In this document: positions 1 through 8,506 of the stretch, one piece after another
Numbering within the stretch: position 1 is the first letter of the stretch
Layout: each line of letters opens with the position of its first letter
Program-made: the position numbers and the translations under genes
Assembly: GCA_005808865.1 (NCBI GenBank)
Contig: SYKU01000210.1
Coordinates: forward strand, 1-34,571
Direction: 5' to 3'
DNA from: Acidobacteriota bacterium
GTDB taxonomy: Bacteria; Acidobacteriota; Terriglobia; Bryobacterales; Bryobacteraceae
Length of the DNA stretch: 34,571 nucleotides
The notes under the pieces: generated by a model
The model's database searches: none
What the model was told of the DNA's origin: nothing
The model's input: only the letters and a program-made list of their open reading frames with translations

Positions 1-3000
1 ACCGCGGACATCACGCTGCAGGTGGGCGCGACAACCGAGAGCGTGGAAGTCAGCGCATCGAGTGAAGTCCTCCAAACTTCGTCCGCGACGCTCGGCAATG
101 TCGTCGAACAACGGGCGATCGTGAGTCTGCCGCTGAACGGCCGCAATCCGCTCAACCTTCTGATGTACGAACCGGGCGTTACGCAACGCTCCGGCAATAC
201 GGTCAATGTAAACGGCGCGCGCTCGACCGCCGTGAATGTGACCATCGACGGCATCGACGCCAACGAGTCGACCAATCCGAACCCGACCAACAACATCTTC
301 CGCCTGAATCCGGATAATGTGCAGGAGTTCAAGGTCACGACGTCGAACCCCAGCCCCGAGGAAGGCCGCAATTCCGGCGCCAATGTGTCAATTGCGACGC
401 GTTCGGGAACGAACCAGTTGCATGGATCGCTTTTCGAGTTCTTCCGCAACACCGCGCTGAACGCTCAGGAGTTTTACGCGAATGCTCAGGGACTTACGAA
501 GCCCGTCATCAACTTGAATCAATACGGATTCGAGTTCGGCGGCCCTATCCGGCGCAACAGGACGTTCTTCTTCGTCAGTTGGCAGGGCCAGAAGGTGAAC
601 TTCGCCGATCCCGTCGATAAGGCATTCGGAGAGAGCGTGGACCTTTATACACCCGCTGCGCTCTCTGGAATCTATCGCTATTGGGTAGCGAATCCCGCGA
701 ACCCCCAGGTAATCTCCGGGCAAAGGACCATACAGAATTCCTCGCTTCTCGTGAATCCGGGAACCGGACAACTCGCGCCGGGAGTGCGGAACTGCGGCTC
801 TCCCACGGATTCGAACTGCGTCGCCTCCTACAACATCTTTGCAAACGATCCGGCGAGGATCGGCCTCGATTCCGCGGTGAAGTCCGTACTTGGCGGCTAT
901 CCTGCGCCGAATTCATACAATGGCGGCGATGGGCTGAACACCGGCATCTATCAGTGGAACTCCCCGTTCCAGGTACGCGGGCCACAGTATCTTTTTCGCG
1001 TGGACCACACGCTGAACTCGAACCACTCCGTCTTCGTGCGGTACCTTGGCGCGAAGCAGAGCACGCTGAACGGCGACCCGTTGAACGACCGGCCGGTTGT
1101 AATCCCCGGTTATCCACCGCGCGGTGAGGTGTTCCGGCCCTCTAACAACGTGGCTGCCGGTTTCCGCAGCGTCCTTTCGGCGCGCCTGGTAAACGAACTG
1201 ACTATTGGATTCTCGCGATGGCAATTTCTGTTCACGCAGGGCGAGGCGAATCCGGTGTTCCCCAACGCACCACGATTCACGTTTAACAACTCGGATGTCG
1301 ATTACACCGCGAATCCCCACACCTATCGCGCGGTGAACACGCCGCAGATCGTCGAGAACCTGAGCTATCTCACGGGCAAGCATGTGATGCGTTTCGGCGG
1401 AAACTTCCGGTTCTACCAGCACAACGATCAACGGGGCGACGTCGGCGGCACGAGCCTTACGCCCGCGATTTCGCTCTCGCGCATTACGCGCCCGCCGGCC
1501 GGATTCACCCTGCCCGCCGCCGGTTCCGCCACGGTCCCGGGAATCCACGCCACGGACCTGAACCGCCTCCAGGGCACGATCAACGATCTGTTGGGAATAC
1601 CGGCAGGTCTGACTCAGGTCTTCATGGGAGACCTCAAGCACGATACTTATGCGCCATTTCTATCGGGGCCGAAGACCGTAAACGTGTGGGCGCAGGGCCA
1701 GCGCGCGCGACAATTCAACTTTTTCGTTCAGGACGAATGGAAACTGCGGCGAGACCTCACGATGAACTACGGTGTCCGGTGGGAAGTCAATCCACCGGCG
1801 ACCGAAGCCGGAGACCGGGCCTACGTTCCAGACAAGGCGATCGACGGCAGCCAGGGGCCGGTGACGTTCGTCCACGCGGATCGCTGGTGGAAGAACTATA
1901 ACCGCGCCGCGCTCGCCCCGAGGTTGGGCTTCGCGTGGTCGCCGGGCGGATCGTCCAGGATGGTAGTACGCGCGGGCTATGGCATCGCGTTCGACCCGGT
2001 GGGCACGTTCCAGGTCACGTCGGTAGCGGCGTCCGTTCCGGGCCAAACCTATATTTGCCGGGCAACCTTCAGCGGCGCCAATGGCGCGCTGGCCACAACT
2101 CCCGGGTGCGCGGGCGTGGCCGACATCCGATTGGGCGCGGGGTTCCCCAACAGCCTCCCGCCTCCCACCGCGAAGCCCACGAGTTTCCTGAAGCCGCCCG
2201 CGCAGGTGCGAAGCAACGCTCCAGCCGTACGGGTATTCGATCCGAACCTGAAACTGCCCACCGTCCACATGTGGAATCTCACTATCCAACGCGAGTTGCC
2301 GGGGGGGTATGTCGTCTCGGGCGGTTACGTGGGACGTCGCGGTACGCGCCTCTACCGCGCCTGGGACGTGAATCAGATCGACTCCGCTCCGATTCTGCCA
2401 TCGTTTCTTGCGATGAAGGGGAACGTCGGTCTTGGCGGCGGCTGCCGTCCGGATGGCACCTTGGCAAGCGGGAGTGCATGCGCGGGCGCGGCGCCGGTCG
2501 CGATCCTGCAACGGGGAATCGTCAACCAGACATTCATCAACTCTGCGACCACGGTGACGGATCTGGACCAGAACGCAGCCGGCAACTTCGCGGGACGCGT
2601 TGAGCAAACGACTCTGCTGGCGGGGCTGCGGCCGAATCCGCAGTTTGCGCAGATTCTTCAGATCGACAATGGCGGCGACTCCAATTATCACGCCGCGCAG
2701 TTCACGTTCCGAAAACGCTACGACAAGGCGGGCTTGCTGGTTCATGGGGCTTACACACTGTCGAAGTCGATCGACGACCTCTCCATCGATCCGGTGGCGG
2801 CTGCGGTCGGCGGTGGATTGACCACGACCAATGCCCGTACTCCCGCGGACGGCCGCAACTATCGTAACGAGCGCGCGCGCAGCGATTTCGATCAGCGGCA
2901 TGTGGTCAACTTCACCGGAATCTACGAACTGCCGTTCGGCCGCGGCAAGCGCTTTTTCGACGCAGTTCCCAGGGCGGTGAACGCCCTGATTGGCGGATGG

Positions 3001-3507
3001 AGCCTGAACGGGCTCTACACCTATCAATCCGGCGAGCCGTTTACAGTGCGCTCCGGCGTGCTCACGGCGAACTTTACGGCGCAAAGCCGCGCCGCTTTGA
3101 AACCTGGAGTTCCACTTCCGCAGGCACAATTGCAGTCAAAGGACGGGGTGCGGGGACCGGTTTACTTTCCGAATGCGGAGGCATTTACGTTTCCCGCGCC
3201 CGGAGAGCTTGGGATTGGCCGTAACGTTTTCCAGGGACCGAGCTACTGGAACCTGGATGCAGGCGTGACCAAGGGTTTCCAGTTCACGGAGCGAGTGAAG
3301 ATGGTTTTCCGCGCGGAGTTCTTCAACGCCTTGAACCATCCGAACTTCCGCAATCCGCGCGACGCGAGCGTTGGCAGCCCGGCGATCACGTCCGGCCTAT
3401 TTGGGCAAGCGTGTTGCGTTACACTCTCGACAGCGAGTTCGGCAACCACGAACCAGAACGGCGAGAGCTGGCGAGTCGTGCAACTTGCACTGAAGCTTTC
3501 GTTCTGA
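1..3507 (+). CDS. Oar-like TonB-dependent outer-membrane receptor, 5'-truncated by window edge
   Basis: The reading frame is open from the first base, so the N-terminus lies outside the window; the GTG at 22 is an internal Val codon. About 1168 residues are visible. The visible start matches the end of a CarboxypepD_reg-type domain (TLQVGATTESVEV) followed by a plug-like region (LPLNGRNPLNLL, ATRSGTNQLHGSLFEFFRN). The rest is a long beta-barrel with alternating strands, including FFVQDEWKLRRDLTMNYGVR and a C-terminal stretch ending in LALKLSF with a terminal Phe, as is usual for outer-membrane barrels. The barrel contains the Acidobacteria-typical motifs YELPFGRGKR and GGWSLNGLYTYQSGEPF. In this family such receptors are thought to import large substrates such as glycans; the substrate here cannot be read from the sequence. 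It converges on the GT2 gene with 84 bp between them. Confidence 0.93.
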   Translation, partial: TADITLQVGATTESVEVSASSEVLQTSSATLGNVVEQRAIVSLPLNGRNPLNLLMYEPGVTQRSGNTVNVNGARSTAVNVTIDGIDANESTNPNPTNNIFRLNPDNVQEFKVTTSNPSPEEGRNSGANVSIATRSGTNQLHGSLFEFFRNTALNAQEFYANAQGLTKPVINLNQYGFEFGGPIRRNRTFFFVSWQGQKVNFADPVDKAFGESVDLYTPAALSGIYRYWVANPANPQVISGQRTIQNSSLLVNPGTGQLAPGVRNCGSPTDSNCVASYNIFANDPARIGLDSAVKSVLGGYPAPNSYNGGDGLNTGIYQWNSPFQVRGPQYLFRVDHTLNSNHSVFVRYLGAKQSTLNGDPLNDRPVVIPGYPPRGEVFRPSNNVAAGFRSVLSARLVNELTIGFSRWQFLFTQGEANPVFPNAPRFTFNNSDVDYTANPHTYRAVNTPQIVENLSYLTGKHVMRFGGNFRFYQHNDQRGDVGGTSLTPAISLSRITRPPAGFTLPAAGSATVPGIHATDLNRLQGTINDLLGIPAGLTQVFMGDLKHDTYAPFLSGPKTVNVWAQGQRARQFNFFVQDEWKLRRDLTMNYGVRWEVNPPATEAGDRAYVPDKAIDGSQGPVTFVHADRWWKNYNRAALAPRLGFAWSPGGSSRMVVRAGYGIAFDPVGTFQVTSVAASVPGQTYICRATFSGANGALATTPGCAGVADIRLGAGFPNSLPPPTAKPTSFLKPPAQVRSNAPAVRVFDPNLKLPTVHMWNLTIQRELPGGYVVSGGYVGRRGTRLYRAWDVNQIDSAPILPSFLAMKGNVGLGGGCRPDGTLASGSACAGAAPVAILQRGIVNQTFINSATTVTDLDQNAAGNFAGRVEQTTLLAGLRPNPQFAQILQIDNGGDSNYHAAQFTFRKRYDKAGLLVHGAYTLSKSIDDLSIDPVAAAVGGGLTTTNARTPADGRNYRNERARSDFDQRHVVNFTGIYELPFGRGKRFFDAVPRAVNALIGGWSLNGLYTYQSGEPFTVRSGVLTANFTAQSRAALKPGVPLPQAQLQSKDGVRGPVYFPNAEAFTFPAPGELGIGRNVFQGPSYWNLDAGVTKGFQFTERVKMVFRAEFFNALNHPNFRNPRDASVGSPAITSGLFGQACCVTLSTASSATTNQNGESWRVVQLALKLSF

Positions 3508-3591
3508 GGACGACGGCTTCCTTCAGCGCAAGCAAGAGCGCCGTTGCCGTCCCCGACGATCCCCGGTACTTCAACGCCCGAGTACGTTCAC

Positions 3592-4290
3592 TCACCGCAA
3601 AACCGCCAAACGAAACACAAGCCAGATAATCTTGATTCCCGCGAGGACGCTCCCTTTCAAATTGCCGGACACCTTACTAACACCGATGCGGCAGTGGTAA
3701 GTCACAGGCACCTCCATCACGCGCAGCCTGTGGCGAAGGGCCTTGATCTGCATCTCGACGGTCCACCCGTAATTGCGGTCGCACATGCCGAGCGTCCGCA
3801 ACGACGACGCGCGGATCGCCCGGAACGGACCCAGATCCGTATACCGGTGGCCATAAATGATGCGCATCAGCAGCGTCGCCAGCCAGTTTCCAAACCTCTG
3901 GTGCGGCTGTAGAGCACCGGCGTCCGCGTTCCCCAGCACCCTGGAACCGATCACGAAATCCGCGCGTCCCTCCATGATAGGAGCGATCAACAGGGCAGCC
4001 TCGGCGGGTTCGTCGCTCGCGTCGGCATCCATGAAAACCACGATTTCGGTATCCGGCGAGGCCGCACCGACGGCGCGCAAGCAGGCCGCGCCGTATCCGC
4101 GTTCCGCCTCGAAAACCACCGTCGCGCCATGCGCTCGCGCCACTTCCGCGGTCCGGTCGGTCGAACCATTGTCGGCTACGAGAATCTGGCGGTACAGGCC
4201 TTTGGGAACCCGGTCGAGCGTACGCCCGATCGCCGCTTCCTCGTTCAAAGCCGGTAGCACCAGAACTGTTCGCGGCGCTTCGGATGGCAT
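3592..4290 (-). CDS. GT2-family (DPM1/polyprenyl-phosphate type) glycosyltransferase
   Basis: This is a 232-residue GT-A glycosyltransferase that probably transfers a sugar from a nucleotide donor to a polyprenyl phosphate or glycan on the cytoplasmic face. The N-terminus has the family signature VLPALNEE, followed by VADNGSTDRT and the metal/nucleotide site FMDADASD. A conserved GSR and the DLGPFRAIR segment follow, as in DPM1/UDP-glucose-type GT2 enzymes, with a hydrophobic C-terminal patch. The frame is open up to 4416, but that extra N-terminus would overlap the divergent signal peptidase gene. I chose the ATG at 4290, immediately before the conserved fold; an ATG at 4308 is also possible. 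It is divergent from lepB with only 22 bp between starts, so the two must share a very compact promoter region. Confidence 0.88.
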   Translation of the reverse strand: MPSEAPRTVLVLPALNEEAAIGRTLDRVPKGLYRQILVADNGSTDRTAEVARAHGATVVFEAERGYGAACLRAVGAASPDTEIVVFMDADASDEPAEAALLIAPIMEGRADFVIGSRVLGNADAGALQPHQRFGNWLATLLMRIIYGHRYTDLGPFRAIRASSLRTLGMCDRNYGWTVEMQIKALRHRLRVMEVPVTYHCRIGVSKVSGNLKGSVLAGIKIIWLVFRLAVLR

Positions 4291-4312
4291 AAGATGAGAA
4301 AGGCACATCAAA

Positions 4313-4867
4313 GTGGAACAACCCGGCCCTGAAACATCTTCGGCATCCAGATCGGCGGTCTCAAGCTTGTTGTTCTGGCTGCGCGACCTGCTGCTGTCCG
4401 TCCTTTTGGCGTTCATCCTGATCGTCTTCGTTTACCAGCCGGTAAAGGTGGAAGGCACCAGCATGATGCCTTCGCTCACGGACCAGGAACGAATCTTCAT
4501 CAATAAGTTCACCTACCGCGTCGGAGCGATCGAGCGCGGCGACACGGTGGTGTTCTGGTTTCCGCTCGACCGGTCCAAGTCCTATATTAAACGTGTTGTC
4601 GCCGTACCAGGCGATACCGTCGAAATCGATCTTGGCAGGGTCCTGGTCAACGGCCGAGAAATCGACGAGCCGTACGTTCCACAGGAATACCGCGACCGTG
4701 TCTCGTACCCGCCGACGGAGATCGGCGAGAGGCAATACTTCGTCCTGGGCGATCATCGCAGTTCTTCGAACGACAGCCGGGCCTGGGGGACCGTGGAGCG
4801 CGGTTTCATCTACGGCAAAGCCGTCTTCGTCTACTGGCCGCTCCAACACATGGGCCGTTTGCGGTAA
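4313..4867 (+). CDS. lepB: Signal peptidase I
   Basis: A 184-residue inner-membrane serine protease that removes signal peptides from exported proteins. One N-terminal membrane anchor (about residues 19-41) is followed by the catalytic box VEGTSMMPSL, with nucleophile Ser50, and the general-base box YIKRVVAVPGD, with Lys93. The later conserved box GDHRSSSNDSRAWG is also intact. The length fits the short single-anchor form of the family. The start is a GTG preceded by AAAGG nine bases upstream. It faces away from the GT2 gene and converges with the DUF2905 gene, leaving three bases between stop codons. Confidence 0.97.
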   Translation: MEQPGPETSSASRSAVSSLLFWLRDLLLSVLLAFILIVFVYQPVKVEGTSMMPSLTDQERIFINKFTYRVGAIERGDTVVFWFPLDRSKSYIKRVVAVPGDTVEIDLGRVLVNGREIDEPYVPQEYRDRVSYPPTEIGERQYFVLGDHRSSSNDSRAWGTVERGFIYGKAVFVYWPLQHMGRLR

Positions 4868-4870
4868 TCA

Positions 4871-5080
4871 TCAGCGCTTCCCGAACAGCCACATCCCAAA
4901 CGTCAGCACGGCGCTCACCACGAGACACGTGACAACGGGAAAATAGAATACGGAGTTTCTGCCGCGGATCTCGATGTCGCCCGGCAGCCTACCGAGGCGC
5001 ACTGGCCACTTTTCTCCGATGGTCATAAATAACCCGATGCAGACCAGCAACAACCCGGCGGCGATCAGACTCCGTCCCAT
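4871..5080 (-). CDS. DUF2905 family small membrane protein
   Basis: A 69-residue protein with two membrane segments (about residues 5-19 and 45-65) separated by the family signature RLPGDIEIRGRNSVFYFP. This matches DUF2905, a small inner-membrane family of unknown function. The ATG at 5080 lies one base after the TGA of the upstream thuA-like gene, so translation is probably coupled. A TTG at 5095 would add five residues and overlap that gene, but fits the family less well. Confidence 0.88.
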   Translation of the reverse strand: MGRSLIAAGLLLVCIGLFMTIGEKWPVRLGRLPGDIEIRGRNSVFYFPVVTCLVVSAVLTFGMWLFGKR

Positions 5081-5081
5081 C

Positions 5082-5945
5082 TCAGCGGGTGGCAACCCGA
5101 TCCGCCGACGGCAAATCCCGCAGGAGTTTCTGCTTCACTTTCCCTGTGGCCGCCCATTCGGTTCCGCGCCGCAGAGTTACCATGAATCCGGTGCAGTTCA
5201 TCGCTTCCATGTCGTGCCCAAGCATGGTGTGAAAGACCCGCCCGTTTCCATACTTGACGGTGAAGAGCAGTGGTTCGTGCTCACCTGTGCCGCCGAATTC
5301 GGTTTTTGACAGCGCTGTTCCAAGGACGTGCATGTTCTCCGCGGGACCGCGCATGCTGTCGTACAATTCGTCCTTCGCGTGCATCCAAAGCCGAGGCATT
5401 CCTTTCATGATGGGATGCTGAGCGTCGCGGGTCGCAATCTGGTATTCATGCCGCTGTCCGTGGTGGCCGCCCTTTCCCGGCTTCGCCTCCACCACCAGCC
5501 TGCCGTCGCGGAAACGGGCCATCGGCCCCGATTTTTCGTCGCGCCCGCCCCATCCGCCGAGCGCGATCATTTGATTGAACGCCTTCCACTCGGGAAATGC
5601 GTTGTCGGCCGCGTGATAACTCACGAAGCCGCCGCCGTTACGGACGAACTTCTCGAAGTTGTCCATGACGGCCTGCGGCCAAGGCTCGCCGTTGTAGTTC
5701 GAAACCACCACCGGATACTTCGCGAAGTCCGGGTTAAAGCCGCTGAAATCGCCCTTTGCGGGCGGGGATGTCACGACGTCGCACGCGAACAGTCCTCCCT
5801 CCTCAAGTTGTTTCTTGAGGATCGGCGTGGTCTCTTGCCATTTGTGATTGTTCTGTCCATCGATAATCAGGCACTCTAGGGGAGCGGCGGCGAACACCGA
5901 CGCCGCGAAGAAAATCGGAAGTGTGAATTGAAGTGTTCGGAACAT
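5082..5945 (-). CDS. Secreted ThuA-like protein
   Basis: A 287-residue protein with a clear Sec signal peptide (about residues 1-20, ending ASVFAAA) and a ThuA-like domain, a glutamine-amidotransferase-like fold first noted near trehalose-use genes. Family landmarks are IIDGQNNHKW near the N-terminus, NGGGFVSYHAADNAFPEW around the middle, the paired His region HHGQRHEYQI, HPIMKGMP, and GRVFHTMLGHD near the end. In Acidobacteriota and Planctomycetota such proteins often sit with sugar or glycoside catabolism genes; the reaction is not established. It is divergent from the propeller-PHP gene (36 bp apart) and coupled to the DUF2905 gene downstream. Confidence 0.9.
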   Translation of the reverse strand: MFRTLQFTLPIFFAASVFAAAPLECLIIDGQNNHKWQETTPILKKQLEEGGLFACDVVTSPPAKGDFSGFNPDFAKYPVVVSNYNGEPWPQAVMDNFEKFVRNGGGFVSYHAADNAFPEWKAFNQMIALGGWGGRDEKSGPMARFRDGRLVVEAKPGKGGHHGQRHEYQIATRDAQHPIMKGMPRLWMHAKDELYDSMRGPAENMHVLGTALSKTEFGGTGEHEPLLFTVKYGNGRVFHTMLGHDMEAMNCTGFMVTLRRGTEWAATGKVKQKLLRDLPSADRVATR

Positions 5946-5981
5946 GGCGGAATCCTGTGTACGAATGATACTATCACCCTC

Positions 5982-8498
5982 ATGATACGCCGTTTCGCCG
6001 CACTCGTCCTGGCAATCTCAGTTTGCACGCCGCCGCTTGCCGCGCAGGGAAAGAACACCGATGGCCAGAAAAAGAAGGGCGCGAAAAAGAGCGCGGAGCC
6101 GAATCCCGAAGCCGCGGTAGTGCTCACCCTCGCGCCCGCCGCGATCGCCGGCGAACTTCCCGGCGAACGCGCGAGCGATCCTGGCAAGCAGTCCGACTGG
6201 CCCTCGATCGCTTACGCATCCGATGGCGCGGCCTTCGCCGCATTCATCGAATGGAACGACAAGGACGCCGACCGCGTGCTCGTGCGGCGAAAGCCACCCG
6301 GCGGAGCCTGGAGCGCGGCCACGGAACTCGCGGACGGCAACTGGGATCACTACTCTCCCGCTGTAGCCGCGAGGGGAACCGGCGCGCTGGTGGTATGGTC
6401 CGGGCAGTCCGACGGCAACTTCGAATTGCATGCCACCGAAGTATCGGCCGACGGCAAAGCGTCGAAGCCCGAGCGCCTGACCCGAGCCCCATTCGGCGAT
6501 TTCAACGCTCGCGCGGTGTCGGACGCCGCAGGCCAGGTAACCGTCGTCTGGCAATCGTTCCGCGACGGTCAGTCAGACATCTACCTGCGACGCCTCACCG
6601 GTAAGCGGTGGGGTCCGGAAATAAAAGTTTCGACCAGCGGCGCGAACGATTGGGAACCCGCCGTTGCGCTCGACAGGCGAGGCGTCGCGTGGATCTCGTG
6701 GGATTCCTATCAGGCAGGCAACTATGATGTCTTTCTGCGCTCGTTCGACGGACGAAAACTGAGCGCGCCCGTCGCCATCACCACCGAAAGCGCGGCGCAG
6801 TTTCATTCGACCGTGGCCGTGGACGGCGAAGACCGCGTCTGGGTGGCTTGGGACGAGGGCGGAGAGAATTGGGGTAAGGATTTTTCGCGCTCAAGCGCCG
6901 CACCCGGCAGCATGGGTCTGCACCATTCGCGCAAACTGGGCCTGCGAACGTACGCAAACGGCCGCGTGCAGAACACCGCGGCCGATCTGGCTCCGGTCCT
7001 GACCGGCCGCATGACGCGCTACGCCGAACTGCCGCACCTCGCCTTCGACGGAAGCGGCGCGCTGGTTCTGGTTTTCCGGCATTGGACCTCCACGCGGCCC
7101 AACGAAATTTATCATTTCTACGCAACGCGCCTGAGCGGCTCCGCATGGTCGCTGCCTTACCGTTTCGCGCAAAGCTCGGGGCACAACTCGCAGCATGCGT
7201 CGCTCGCAAGAAACGCATCGGGCGCGATCGAGACTGCCTACGCGAGCGACGGACGATCCGAAACCAACGTCCCCACCGATCAAGCCCATGCGCTCCACTA
7301 CAACGTCTACGTTTCCACAATTCCGAAGGGGAGCGCGCCGCCGGCTCCCGCGTTCGCGGACGCCGCGCTGCCGTCACCGGGTTCGCGCCCCGCTCAGCGT
7401 CCGCGCCACTCGATGACCGTCGCGGGCAAGACCTACAAGCTGTTGATGGGTGACGCCCACAGGCACACGGACATCCGTGGCCACAGCGGCGTCGATGGCT
7501 CGGTGCTCGATACCTACCGTTACGCCATGGACGCCGCGCAACTCGACTGGCTGGGCACGGCCGACCACAACGAGGTCCTTGGCGGGCGTTGGCCCGACGG
7601 GCTTCGCGACTATCAGTGGTGGACGGTTCAGAAGACGGTCGATCTGATGACGCACTCGCCTGTGTTCACCGGCGTTTACAGCTACGAGCACAGCATGCAG
7701 AGACCGGCGGGGCATCGGAACATTTTGTTCCTGAAGCGCGGCGCGCCGCTACGCATGATCGACCGCGAGAGGAAGAGCGACGACAACCTGCCGCCTGAGT
7801 TGTGGCGGTGGATGGAGGCGAACGTCTTCACGCAGAAGGGGCAAAAATCCGTGATCGTTCCGCACACTTTTGGAGCGGGCCCGCTGGCGGATTTCAATTG
7901 GCCGAACGCGCGCTTCGACTGTTTGCTCGAAATGTACCAGGGCTGCCGGGGCAGTTACGAATCCTTCCGTGCGCCAGAGAAAGAGAAACGCGGACCCACG
8001 CAGGTGGACGAGCCGGGTCACTTCGCGCAGGACGCGCTCGCCAAGGGCAATGTCTACGGGTTTGTGTCGTTCAGCGACCACGGCTCGACGCACAATAGCT
8101 GGGCGGCCGTCTGGGCGCTCACCGAGGACCGCGCAGGAATCCTCGATGGCATGTACGCGCGCCGGACGTACGCGGCAAGCGACGAGATCATTCTAAAGGT
8201 CACGGCGGATGGACACATGCCCGGCGAGGAGTTCGCCGCGCCGGGCGGCAGCGCGCCTCTTATTGAAGCGAGCGTCAATGCGCCTGACACGATCCTACGG
8301 GCCGACGTCATAAAGGATGGCAAGTATGTGTTCACGACGCGTCCGATGAGCCCCACGGCCACGCTGAAGTTCCGCGACAACGATACGAAGGCGGGAAGGT
8401 CATACTACTACGTGCGCGTATTTCAGCGTGATCCGGAGAATCCCGATGGCGATCCGGAGATTGGTTGGGTCTCGCCGTTTTACGTGACGTATCCGTGA
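5982..8498 (+). CDS. Secreted beta-propeller plus PHP-like (DUF3604-type) protein
   Basis: 838 residues from the ATG at 5982, which begins a good Sec signal peptide (MIRRFAALVLAIS..., cleavage near PLAAQ). The frame is open further upstream, but that part lacks signal features. A Lys-rich stretch follows, then about residues 55-450 contain repeats with W-x-A/W-x-S and D-G-x-A elements (for example VAWISWDSYQAGNYDVFLRS), suggesting a sialidase/WD-like beta-propeller. From about residue 485 comes a PHP-like metal site: GDAHRHTD with His493 and His495, then LDWLGTADHNE, and later VPHTFG and SFSDHGSTH, as in DUF3604. The role is probably that of a periplasmic metal-dependent hydrolase with a binding propeller; the substrate is unknown. 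The amidase gene starts eight bases after its stop. Confidence 0.82.
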   Translation: MIRRFAALVLAISVCTPPLAAQGKNTDGQKKKGAKKSAEPNPEAAVVLTLAPAAIAGELPGERASDPGKQSDWPSIAYASDGAAFAAFIEWNDKDADRVLVRRKPPGGAWSAATELADGNWDHYSPAVAARGTGALVVWSGQSDGNFELHATEVSADGKASKPERLTRAPFGDFNARAVSDAAGQVTVVWQSFRDGQSDIYLRRLTGKRWGPEIKVSTSGANDWEPAVALDRRGVAWISWDSYQAGNYDVFLRSFDGRKLSAPVAITTESAAQFHSTVAVDGEDRVWVAWDEGGENWGKDFSRSSAAPGSMGLHHSRKLGLRTYANGRVQNTAADLAPVLTGRMTRYAELPHLAFDGSGALVLVFRHWTSTRPNEIYHFYATRLSGSAWSLPYRFAQSSGHNSQHASLARNASGAIETAYASDGRSETNVPTDQAHALHYNVYVSTIPKGSAPPAPAFADAALPSPGSRPAQRPRHSMTVAGKTYKLLMGDAHRHTDIRGHSGVDGSVLDTYRYAMDAAQLDWLGTADHNEVLGGRWPDGLRDYQWWTVQKTVDLMTHSPVFTGVYSYEHSMQRPAGHRNILFLKRGAPLRMIDRERKSDDNLPPELWRWMEANVFTQKGQKSVIVPHTFGAGPLADFNWPNARFDCLLEMYQGCRGSYESFRAPEKEKRGPTQVDEPGHFAQDALAKGNVYGFVSFSDHGSTHNSWAAVWALTEDRAGILDGMYARRTYAASDEIILKVTADGHMPGEEFAAPGGSAPLIEASVNAPDTILRADVIKDGKYVFTTRPMSPTATLKFRDNDTKAGRSYYYVRVFQRDPENPDGDPEIGWVSPFYVTYP

Positions 8499-8506
8499 GC
8501 TTGAAC

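Noticed and set aside
1660-3129. A 489-codon open frame on the minus strand across the first receptor gene
   Set aside because: It lies fully antisense to a clear TonB-receptor frame and has Arg-rich, low-complexity translation typical of GC-rich shadows; no family signs.
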